Shown here piece after piece: positions 41,560-64,000 of a stretch of 64,000 nucleotides of DNA. Both the position numbers and the translations under genes were made by a program. This DNA comes from Scatophagus argus. Taxonomy: Eukaryota > Chordata > Actinopteri > Scatophagidae. The notes beneath the pieces were generated by a model. The model was not told the DNA's origin. It worked only from the letters and a program-made list of their open reading frames with translations, and searched no databases. Each line of letters begins with the position of its first letter. Within the stretch, counting starts at the first letter, position 1. The DNA is taken from contig NC_058499.1 in the NCBI RefSeq assembly GCF_020382885.2, positions 15,485,872-15,549,871 of the forward strand, given 5' to 3'.

Positions 41560-43811
41560 CTGAAATAAAATAATACAAAAACTTGGTTAACCTAATTAGA
41601 CTGAAAAATGTCTCCACAGACACATGCTAGTATAAGGCAAAATAACATCCTGCCAGATGTTTTGCTGTCCCTCTTTGTACACGCATGTTTGTGCAAGTGA
41701 GGAGTTCATTTTAGTGCATAGAGTCTCTAAGTGGCAGCCTGATAAGAAACTTTCTTATATAAGCAGTCCAACAAAAAAAGATTCTAAAAACATTTCAAGC
41801 AAGAAATAGACTTTGCACATTATCACTCCATGCCCCAACTTTGCTGGATGCACACATTGTTCGGGTTTCCGATGCTGGCGTTCAGGTATGACATCTAGTG
41901 GCAGTGAATGTTGTCTATTTAAACTTCACAATCCTAAATATACAAAAAAATGATCAATTATCTGAAAAAAACATGTACAATTACAATTTCAATTCTTGAA
42001 TGTATGAATATGCAATGGGGACTTGACTTCAAGTTTGGACATATAATATTGGCCGACCCTCAAGCTAACTCTGATGTCACAAGCATGATGCCCACAGGCA
42101 TGCCACTTACAATCACATTTTCTGTGAGCAGAGAGAAAATTTACACTTTCAGCAATAATTGTAAAAACAGCCTACTAGTGTCTAACCCCATCATTCTACA
42201 GTGAGTGTCAAACATTCAAATGTAGCAGCAAGAAAAAAAAGGGACAGTAAAATCCATATTTGACATTTTTTGCACAATACAGGGTCATTTAAGAAGGTGT
42301 TTCTTAAGGAATACAGTAAATTACCTCGGACCCAAGACGATCACATCTAATCAAGAAAAAAATGCCTGTGATGAGCGTCATATTCATGTAAAAATTAACT
42401 CTTTACCAATTACACAAATAACATTATGAGAAGATGCAACTTTCTATTAAATAAAAAAAAAAAAAATAAACAATTGCACGTGCAAATGGTGCAAAGAAAA
42501 TTTTAAACCAGTTAAAATTAATTTCCTTTAAAAACAGGTTAAGGCTGTTTCTTTGATTTCGTTTATTGTTTACAAATTTCAGCTTATTTTGAAACGCTCC
42601 GACCATCCGTGTCTGCCAAGCCTCGATATATTTAGTTAACTGCAACACCTTAAGCCGATATATTGTGTGTTTTAGTTTTGTATGCTGTTTTTCATTGGCT
42701 GCATTGTGTTTTACACTTGGTTGCTTTTCTGCCCTGTGCTAATTTCCCATTTGTCTGCACTTACGGCAAAAATGGTTAGAGGGTGGAAATGTAGTAAAAT
42801 TATTTGGTTACAATTATGCAATTGCCAATTTATATGGCAACTTAGCCGCACATGGATCTAAAACATTAGTTTGTGGAATAAGTCAAACTGGACTGCATTC
42901 ATTTTATATTCGTACAACATGCATGCATACAGGCATGAATCAGACGAGAAGCACAACCCAGACAGGCACCTTATGGTTGGGGTGACAGTATCGTTGCGTG
43001 TGAACAAGAGTGAGGGAAGATCTGTGCCTACAGATATGGGTGCTAGCCTTCCCCTGGGTCAATTCCACAAGTAACTTTTACGTTCATGTCCATATTTAAA
43101 ATCAGTATAATTGTATACGGGCAATTTTGATGATGATCAAAAGCATGACCTCATCAGTCATAATGTTAACTGACTTGAAACAACGAACACCTGCTAGCAT
43201 GTTATTAGCGATGAGTTGGCTGTGGTAGTGCTGGGAAATGGTATCGCACAGGCACTGCGCTGGCAAAATCCTTGCTTCTATAAATACCTCCTCAGCTCGT
43301 ATGTTCACAATATTACACAACGTCAGCAGCATTTTGCTACTCTGGCTGAGTTTGGACTGTTACGGTACTCCGTAACTTAGCTACAGTAAATGCTAAATAG
43401 GGCGGGGGTCCCTTGGCAATGTTAAATAACGAATGGTCGAAATAAAAGAAAATGAGGAAAACAGTCGAAGTGTATCTGTTGGCTTGTTGAGTGTTTATTT
43501 AATTTCATCGAATGTATCCTAGCAAGCGTCATTACCACCATTTCAGCAAATGGTTCAATTTCACACTGACCCTAGCTAGCTTAAAGCGAAACGCACAGTA
43601 GATAATGTTAGCTAGCACTACAAAGTCGGATTTGTAAGCTTGCGTGCTAGCGTGGTGGTTAGCATGCTAGTTGGGCCTGAAGGCCGACGAAATGTAATGC
43701 AAGAATCGTAAAATGTTGGAAGAAATAACAATAAAATATGATTTTGATTCCGCTTCTTTCCCCCATTGCTGGCACACAACACATGTACCGTGTAAGATTG
43801 GGTTATATTAC
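41560..43811. other. banp first intron
   Basis: 2.25-kb intron between the non-coding first exon and the exon holding the start codon. It is AT-rich; no gene or named repeat was seen. Confidence 0.5.
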
Positions 43812-43930
43812 CGTGTGAATGATGAATTCTCGTGTTGTTTGTAGAGATTCCGATAACGGCGTCGTTCCTCGCGAGAGATGAGCCCTCGCCGTGGTGTGCT
43901 CCAGTCACGGAGGATTACTAACTCAGTTAG
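43812..43930 (-). other. banp: banp non-coding first exon (5' UTR)
   Basis: On the minus strand a CpG-rich segment ends at a donor CACACG|GTAATA (exon end 43812). It splices naturally to the acceptor TTTCAG at 41560, six bases before the start codon. The 5' limit (transcription start) is not determined; about 43900-43930 is an estimate. No in-frame protein is required from it. Confidence 0.55.
43867..43876 (-). promoter_or_regulatory. CGCG element (BANP-binding motif) in the banp promoter/first exon
   Basis: The minus strand reads TCTCGCGAGG, nine of ten bases of the published BANP consensus TCTCGCGAGA, with the CTCGCGAG core intact. It lies inside or at the edge of the predicted first exon, where such elements usually sit relative to the start site. 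This suggests, by inference, that BANP binds its own promoter. Confidence 0.6.
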
Positions 43931-44358
43931 GAGGGACTCACAATCCTGCTGTTAGCTACCGTAGTTGAAGCAGCACTCAAAGTGATCAGCATTTTTACCC
44001 TTAATTAGTGCACTCAGTTCGTTTTAAGAACACGAGACTGTAATCATTGATATGGTTTACACTGTTTTTTATACTGTCTTTTATATTAAATAACCAGAGA
44101 ATTCATTCGATAGAAGTCATCGTGTTGATATAAATTTGTGGACGGGGTAGATCGCCAACTAACGTCATTTAATGTCTGATCACTGAAGACAGAAACATTT
44201 CATTATTTAGAGTTGCTAAACACTAATTGGTCATGTCTATATGCACTACAGCACAACGAGAATCCTGTGACGCAAATGTAATAAACTTTTGATGGAGTTA
44301 CAGAGTGCTTGGCCGGTGATTTACACCGCAAGCTTCGTCGACTAGTAAAAAACACACA

Positions 44359-44431
44359 CGAGCCAGCCAGGAGTCGAACCTAGAATCTTCTGATCCGTAG
44401 TCAGACGCGTTATCCATTGCGCCACTGGCCC
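44359..44431 (-). tRNA. tRNA-Arg (anticodon ACG)
   Basis: The 73-base minus-strand gene folds as a cloverleaf. The acceptor GGGCCAG pairs with CTGGCTC (one G-T), followed by discriminator G. The anticodon loop CTACGGA has anticodon ACG, which reads CGU and, after A34-to-I editing, CGC and CGA. The A box (TGGCGCAATGG) and B box (GGTTCGACTCC) are intact. A run of six T follows on the minus strand about 7 bases after the gene, giving a pol III terminator. There is no intron. It is identical over all 73 bases to the copy at 63903-63975. Confidence 0.97.
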
Positions 44432-44500
44432 GATGTATTGCGTGCATCTGTTAATACTCTTATGAAATCATATACAATGTGTGTATATGTATATGATATA

Positions 44501-44529
44501 TCTATTGGGTATGTAATATACCCAATAGA
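44501..44529. repeat. 12-bp perfect inverted repeat upstream of the tRNA
   Basis: TCTATTGGGTAT at 44501-44512 pairs perfectly with 44518-44529 around the five-base loop GTAAT. It lies 70 bases upstream (5') of the tRNA-Arg gene. Confidence 0.85.
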
Positions 44530-44600
44530 TTCAAGATTCAAAGATATTTTTTTTGTCAATTCACCATGTGCAGCACATACAGGAGAATCGAAATACTCTC
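44527..44600 (-). mobile_element. Possible retroposon tail remnant
   Basis: On the minus strand a segment ends in TCTTTGAATCTTGAATCT, a repeat tail often seen at fish retroposon 3' ends. The body is too diverged to assign. Confidence 0.35.
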
Positions 44601-44729
44601 ACATTAGTAATAATGCCATGCAATTAAATCAACAAAACGAGAAAAGATAAGGATAAAGCAGTATAAAATTACAATACAATGCAATAATAACAAGAGTACA
44701 ATTAGTAAACCCTAATTCATTTTGGACTA

Positions 44730-44759
44730 TCTCGCGAGCGCCCCCTACATAACCGGAAG
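44730..44759 (+). promoter_or_regulatory. Orphan CGCG element plus ETS site
   Basis: TCTCGCGAGC at 44730-44739 matches nine of ten bases of the BANP element. CCGGAAG, an ETS/GABP core, follows at 44753-44759. This pair is typical of CpG-type housekeeping promoters, yet no recognised exon starts here: the banp first exon is 0.8 kb to the left and the esterase start codon 1.0 kb to the right. Confidence 0.45.
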
Positions 44760-44867
44760 AGTAAGAGAGCGGGAGCTCTTCCTACTTTAGAGTTTCTTTG
44801 GTAACACATCTCCTTCAGTTGTATGTAAGCATATTGTTATATTATGCTCTCACTCTACATTATCCAA

Positions 44868-45162
44868 TGACAGCCACTATCCGCTATATTCGTCAGGGTT
44901 GCAGGGGGGCTGAAGCCTATACCTGCTGATAATGAGCGAGGGGCACACAAACACCTACAATCAGACACACTCACACCTAGGGGCAATGTAGAGTTGCAAC
45001 TTAATTTTGTGATTGTGGCAGAGGGCTGCAATACCCGGAGAAAACCCACATAAGCACATTGAGGACACACAAAGTCCACACAGAAGGCCCAGACTCGGAC
45101 GTGAGCCCAGAACACTCTTGCTGTAAGGCGACAGTCCTGACCACTGCGCCACTCTGCCGCCC
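44868..45162 (-). mobile_element. Fish SINE-like retroposon with tRNA-like head
   Basis: The most complete head among the three copies. On the minus strand it starts GGCGGCAGAGTGGCGCAG, giving an A-box-like TGGCGCAGTGG, then a degenerate B box (GGCTCACGTCC). The shared body (TTCTCCGGGTATT, then CTACATTGCCCCTAGGTGTG) follows. The GGAT tail has decayed. It sits between the orphan CGCG element and the first esterase gene. Confidence 0.8.
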
Positions 45163-45736
45163 GTCCAGGGCGAACAATTAAAGCATTTTCAGTTGCTTAC
45201 AAATATGTCACAGATAACATGACATAATTCTAGCCAGCTGCTCTCACAAGTGTCTCAAAACTCATAATAATAATACTGTGATAATCCGTGGTTTTAGGAA
45301 AAAGTAAAACAGGACTTTTTAAAACAGCTAGATCCTTATTATAATAAGGTCAAGCAGATGCCATTCAAATATGCACAGGATAAGTGCTCGGAGTGTCTCA
45401 AAGGCCACCTTTAAAGGACAATAACGACTGTGAGGGCACCATGCAAATATTTAATCATGTTGTTGTTTTACAAGAGGATAAAAAAAACCTTTCATGGGAA
45501 AATGCTATTAGCCATGGTGGCCAGTGGACCAGGGAGTAGCCCATAGATAAGTTGCACAAACTCTGTTCCCGCTTATCACCAGTCACATTGTTGTAAAACC
45601 AAAAGAGTCCAGTCATAGGTCACATTATGTGCAACCCTGCCTCAATTAAACTTCTCAGGGGAACCTTCACAGGAACCAGTTGTTCATCTTTGCACCTTTC
45701 CAGCACAGTGCCTCAATCCACTCAGAGACAACCATC

Positions 45737-49600
<3,864 letters not shown>

Positions 49601-51493
49601 AACAGTAACCTCTCCTTCATCCAGTCCTTCTTTTTTGTATTTAAAATAAATCTGTTGGCGCATGCAAGTCCAACAAAACTGCATTAGTTATGCTGTAAGA
49701 CTGCTGTTAAACCACTGAGATATTAATAATATTAACTGAACAAATTTAAGAACTTTTTTAGCCCATGGGAAGTACCATTCTTTGTATGAAATTTTGAAAT
49801 GAGAAAATGTATCTTCAGAGGATTTTCATTGGATACCAGTAACGTGTTAGCTAATATTTTTAATATGTCTTGAATGTTTGCAGATCCAATACAAAATAAA
49901 AATCTTTTGAAGGGCTTGTGTGAAATGTTACTGTTCAGTTCTATCTACGTGACTTAATGTTGTCTCCACAAAACGGATTTGTACTTTCAGTCTGGATGTA
50001 AGAATGAATTCTAAATATGAGGGAGGATCTTATGAAATTGTATTACAGACTGCATCTGATCCCGGGGCTGTTGGTTTCAGACACCAGGGGTTTGATCTTA
50101 GTATGTTTGGAAAGCAAACGCTGGATAAGAATAGCTTTAAATGTCAGTGGGCAGTAGCATAAATGATCTGTTGCACAATAATAACAGTAATAATGACTCG
50201 ACTGGAGCAATTCATCAGATGATGTGTGGAGATGAATAGCAATGAACCATATGTAGTCCACTTGTAAGATTATCTGGTTTTCTGAGTCAGGCTTTACATG
50301 GATTCAGCTGGCTGTCCACTGTCCTCTAGTTATTGACATGATCAAAAAACCACCAGGTTGAATAATGTTTTTGTAGCAATCAAACTGATCGGATGAGCGA
50401 GTTGCTAATCTTTGCATGGTACAATGTCTTTGCCTCACTAAAGTAAAGTTATTTGAGGGAAATTATTTTACAACTTTTACTATATACACCCCAGAGAAAA
50501 TACAGAGGTCTGGACAGATTTACAGTATAAATGACTAGCTTCTAGTTGCATCACAGTGAGTTACAGTATGCAGATTCCCAGCTAGTTGCTAAACTGATTT
50601 CAAAAACACAGATGAGAAACTAAACTTCAAACTACAAACATCCAGCAACAAATAAAAAAACAAGCCATCAAGTTCAACATTTGGATAAATTCCAGGCTGC
50701 ATTCACAGCATACTGTAAATTAAAACTGTTGTGGACAGCAAAAATGAAAGCCAAATCACTGGTGAGGTCACAGTGAGGTCCCATGAAAGCTTGGCCCTCC
50801 ACAGACAGCATCCATCCACTTGGCCTCATTATGTCGACTGAAACAAAACCAGATATACTCATCATATCCTACTGTTCAAAAACACAATCAAAAGAATAAA
50901 AGGAGTAAAGTTGTTGCATATACTAACAACTGGCTCTTCTTACTTGACTCGCTAAAAATAATAATAATAATAATTGCAATTAATTCTAAATGCTGTTGCT
51001 AAAGTTTATAATTCATTCATTTAAGGAACATTACATGAACGCTCCCGAAAGGTTTAAAAGTGTAACCTTTAGAAATGTTTAAGGTATCATTCCAATTTGC
51101 TGGGTGAGTTTTAAAATTATTTACTCCATTCGAATAATTATTCATTCGTGCATTTATTTATTCTTTACTTAAACGGGATGGAACAGAAATGGGATTCTTC
51201 TTTATATAGCCTGGTCAGACAAGTCGATTATCATGTTTCAGTGTTAGCAGCAGACAGATGAAGAAAACCTTCTGACGGAAAATACTTTCAGCCATGGATG
51301 GTGGCCAGCGGAACTGGAAGTTGCCCACAGTGCAAAGTCTGATTTCCGATCAGCTGTGCTCTGTAATGAAACCTGCAGGGTCCTGTCCTAACGCCACATC
51401 AGGAGCGGAACTTCCTCGGTTAAACTGCTCAGGTGAACCTTTAAAGAAAGCGATTGTGTACACTTTTCTAGCACAATCCACACAGAGACGACC
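49601..51493. other. Spacer between the two esterase copies
   Basis: Contains the 3' UTR of copy 1 with AATAAA at 49645-49650 and again at 49895-49900, then about 1.2 kb of unrecognised AT-rich sequence. The last 0.2 kb (from about 51260) is homologous to, but clearly diverged from, the 5' flank of copy 1 (from about 45485). No gene was seen. Confidence 0.6.
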
Positions 51494-55426
<3,933 letters not shown>

Positions 55427-57997
55427 AACAGCAACCTCTCCTTCATCCAGTCCTTCTTTTCTTTTTTCTTTAAATTAATTCCATTAACACATGCAAGTCA
55501 GACAAAACAGTCACACTGTGAAACTGCTATTAAACCATATTAATAATATTTTTTTAGACATGGATAACAATATTATTAATCGTAATATTTGGAGAAATGT
55601 CAGTACTTTTTGTAATTTGAACAATTTAACTTTCTGCACTTTTTGAAGCATATGCATAGTACCATACCATGTGAGAAATTTGGAAAAGAGATCCTTTGCA
55701 AATTCTGTCTTCAGAGGATTTTCCAATTGAACACAGTTAAAATGAAGGTTGTATGTGTTGTGTCGTGGACAGGATGTTTTTTGGGGGGCTTTTCATGTTC
55801 AATGTGAATGTTGGAATATCGGTTTTAATCCAAGGTAGACAGCTTGCAGGGAATTCCTCAGTGAAATTTGAAAGCCCCAAAATAATTGTGTCCTAAAAAG
55901 GTAATTAAGTCACTGTATACCAGTAATGTATTAACTAACATTTTTAATACATCTTTACTTGCAGATGCAATATAAAACAAAAATCTTTTGAAGGGCTTGT
56001 GTGAAATGTTGTACTATTCAGTTGTATCCACCTGATATGTTGTTCAACAATTTCATTCTCTATTCACAAACACAAACAATTTCGCCTCGGGTATAAATAA
56101 AGGAATTCTGATTCTGAAAAAAGACTACACTGGCTACTGAGCTGAACATGGGATGGGACTGATCATTTGAGGTGATGCTGTAGCACACTGACAACAGCAG
56201 TTTGTGTGTTTGCTACATTTCGCTATATTTGATCTAATTATTATCAAAATTTAACCTACGCTTTAATAAACACAACTGACAGGAGATACAGCTTTTTATA
56301 GGATAGATGAGTACACTTAACTTGAAGCAATGGGACACAGACCATAGAAACAATGAACAGACTTTACAAAAAGGCCTTTTTCAGTTTCATATTTTGTTTT
56401 ATTACTGAGAAGAGCGCTTAAGCTGAAAAGCTCCCTGAAGTCTGATGTGAGCAGTTCAATAGGTCAAACTTAGTTCATTTTTCAGGCATATGGCATTGAA
56501 AATCGTACAAAGCAACATTTTTCAAAGGCAAATCATTCAAAAAGCTGGGTACACAGGGCTTACAGACAGGAGAATGTACCAAACAAATATGTCAACAATT
56601 TCAGAAGAAATTAATAAAATGTGCTAAAATTATGCTGACACTTTAGCAGACACTTTTTTTTTTTTGCAATGTTAGTAAAGCTGCAGTCTGATAGAAAAGT
56701 GCTGGGCCAGTGGATTTGAATGATTCATTTTACTGCCCAGAAAAGTGCACTTGGAGTAGGAAAGCTACTGGGCATCACCATCAGGCTGTAATGAGACATA
56801 CAGACACTTAGTTGGTACTTTGAGATGCACTTTGAACTGCTAGGGTGTATAATGTTCAGCTAGTCTGGTCTCAAATTTGAAATAAATTGGAAAAGTGGGG
56901 GGAACAGCTTTGCAGGTTTAAAAGCCAGGCAAACATTGTGTCAGCCGTTAGAACTAACAACAAATGCAATACTTTTCAAAGGTAAGAGACATTTCTGTTT
57001 CAGATCATAAGTACATAAGCACATGAACTATATCATATCAATTAAATCCAGCTTATGTATAGGTTATCTTATTCTATTGCAGTACAATACATCTTTCCGT
57101 CTTACATAATATTATGTCAGATGTGGCAACATTAAAAGTATGTCTGATGTAGGACCATGAGTCAAAGCATATCACTTGAAAAGATATCTCTTAAGTTCAC
57201 AGGGCAGACCCATCAGTGTGGCTGAGAGTGGCTGATATAACTACAGTGTATGATAAAACAGCAAATCTCTAGTCAATGATTAGAAAATTGCCCACCTGTA
57301 AAACTCACTCGGTATTTCTATTGGATAATTTGATAAAATTAATTTAGCTTCATACATTTAAATACTTTTTCCTGTTTTTCACTGACATGTGGCAAAGAGA
57401 AAAACACCTGAGATGCTTTTTTAAAAATCCTGGTGTCTCTAAAGCAAACAATGGCATGCTGCTTAATGAAAATAATCAAACATGTTCAAATAATGGTTAA
57501 GAGTAATGCTATTAGATTGAAATAAAATGCAGCATGCAGTTTAGTATGTTGGGAATTAAAATCAGTACGATACTACTTAGTAGAATATATTGGACACCTT
57601 TATCTTCTTCAAGCACTACCAAGTACAGACATGTTTTTAGGATTAGAGGCACATACAAATTGATCCATAATAAGTGGTTTGAAATATCATTCCTTTTTCT
57701 GCTGCAGGGAATAAATAAATAAATAAAAATATTAATGACATTAATGTGATCTGTTGTCATGCTGCACGGAGAGATTATGGTCATACTGAGATCAGGTGAT
57801 GAACAGTTACTTGGGGGCCTTTCAAACGGTTTGTGGTAACTAGCTTAATGACACAGTAAAACCCAGTGTGTTTGTCGCACAGGTACCTACAGAACTCAGA
57901 GAGTTAAGATCATGAGCTATTGTGATAGTTAAGTTGTCCCTCTTGGACAGAGGTGATTCACATATGCGCTGTGGGAAAAGACTTACAGTGTGGTGCA
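55427..57997. other. Convergent 3' region between the esterase and fbxo31
   Basis: Holds the 3' UTR of the esterase copy and, on the minus strand, the fbxo31 3' UTR. A minus-strand AATAAA at 56398-56403 would give fbxo31 a UTR of about 1.6 kb. Homology with the upstream esterase copy continues to about 56035. A small repeat tail with GGTATAAATAAAGGAATTCTG lies at 56090-56115. No other gene was seen. Confidence 0.5.
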
Positions 57998-63235
<5,238 letters not shown>

Positions 63236-63310
63236 CCGTAGTCACCAAACACGCACCATTACATCACTAGAACACATCTATCAGCTGCAGACTGGCTGAT
63301 CCCCTCCTGT

Positions 63311-63320
63311 CCTCGCGAGC
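63311..63320 (+). promoter_or_regulatory. CGCG-like element in the fbxo31 promoter
   Basis: CCTCGCGAGC holds the CTCGCGAG core (eight of ten consensus bases), 76 bases upstream of the fbxo31 start codon, in a locally CpG-rich stretch. The position is right for a core-promoter element. Confidence 0.45.
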
Positions 63321-63902
63321 ATGGGCAGAAACATTTCTGTCGACGTCACGACTGAGCAAACGAAGGGCGAAGGGACTCTCCCTGGCTCTGCTTTGTTTTC
63401 GTTATTGCATGTTGTTGCTACGTATCCAACAAGTACAACAGGCTCTTCAGTTACGAGCGCATTAGTGGCTGCCAAATGTTTCACTTAGGTCAAGGACGTC
63501 ATGCGTATGTTCTTGTGAGAGAGTTACCGATACTATGAGAGACAAAAAGCACTCATATATTTTACTTCAACAAAAAATAGCAATGCCACGTTGCAAATTT
63601 ACTCTGCCGAAAGGCCTGCGTCCAAAATATTAGTAATAAAATACAAGAACGTCTTCAGTATCTCCCGTTATCTATCTGTTGGATAAAAGCGTTGTAGTAA
63701 AGAGTAAAATATTCATCTTTAGGGGAGTACAAGGAAACTATAATATGGCATGAGATGAAAATACCCAAGAACATAAAAGTTTGATTTGGTTTTAGTAAGT
63801 CTAAACGTGTAAGGGATCTGTGTTGCAGTCCACCACCAGGCTCGGTTTGCTGCTCTGACCTTCGCGCGATTCGGCAAGTCTCTTCAGGAAGGAAAACATT
63901 AT

Positions 63903-63975
63903 CGAGCCAGCCAGGAGTCGAACCTAGAATCTTCTGATCCGTAGTCAGACGCGTTATCCATTGCGCCACTGGCCC
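63903..63975 (-). tRNA. tRNA-Arg (anticodon ACG), second copy
   Basis: The 73 bases are identical to the gene at 44359-44431, with the same cloverleaf and internal promoter boxes. The flanks differ, so this is an old dispersed copy kept by selection or conversion rather than part of a visible recent segmental duplication. A run of four T lies downstream on the minus strand. Confidence 0.97.
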
Positions 63976-64000
63976 GAAGTGAAAGCTGGAGTGATTAGAT

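Noticed and set aside
44735-44747. GCGCCCCCTAC as a CTCF site
   Set aside because: Only the core half fits the CTCF consensus; the following bases do not.

Overview
The window looks like teleost fish nuclear DNA. It is AT-rich, with CpG-rich patches at promoters, small exons with canonical splice sites spread over long introns, fish-type SINE/LINE tails, many microsatellites and two nuclear tRNA genes. I could run no search. Gene names come from the reading frames recovered by splicing the exons by eye.

Layout. (1) 1-8.7 kb: mostly intergenic, with a decayed LINE fragment at the left edge, a SINE-like repeat at 1.2-1.5 kb, a retroposon tail at 3.3 kb and a CpG-rich patch with good minus-strand splice donors near 5.9-6.4 kb. 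(2) 8.7-43.9 kb: banp on the minus strand. Twelve coding exons join in phase into a 510-residue BEN-domain DNA-binding protein; one non-coding first exon lies at the promoter. One intron is 15 kb. One intron appears to be of the GC-AG class. (3) 44.36-44.43 kb: tRNA-Arg(ACG), minus strand, followed by an orphan promoter-like motif cluster and a SINE. (4) 45.7-49.6 and 51.5-55.4 kb: two tandem plus-strand type-B carboxylesterase genes, 13 exons each. The second is intact (556 aa, catalytic Ser/Glu/His, C-terminal HTEL). The first has a 4-bp frameshifting deletion in exon 3. (5) 58.0-63.2 kb: fbxo31 on the minus strand, 10 coding exons, 586 aa, an F-box substrate receptor; its 3' end converges on the second esterase. 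(6) 63.90-63.98 kb: a second, identical tRNA-Arg(ACG).

How they relate. BANP is known to activate CpG-rich promoters through a TCTCGCGAGA element. Copies carrying the CTCGCGAG core sit in banp's own first exon/promoter, just upstream of the fbxo31 start codon, and at an orphan site at 44.73 kb. Both minus-strand promoters also have an identical tRNA-Arg gene about 0.5-0.6 kb upstream on the same strand. The esterase pair is a separate, probably ER-luminal detoxification or lipid-ester function. It shows recent homogenisation plus one sharply divergent patch in the active-site loop exon.

I found no clearly undescribed gene system. The most interesting signals are the shared CGCG elements (possible banp autoregulation), the exon-3 patch and frameshift in the esterase pair, the GC-AG intron followed by a U-run, and a perfect 20-bp intronic hairpin.
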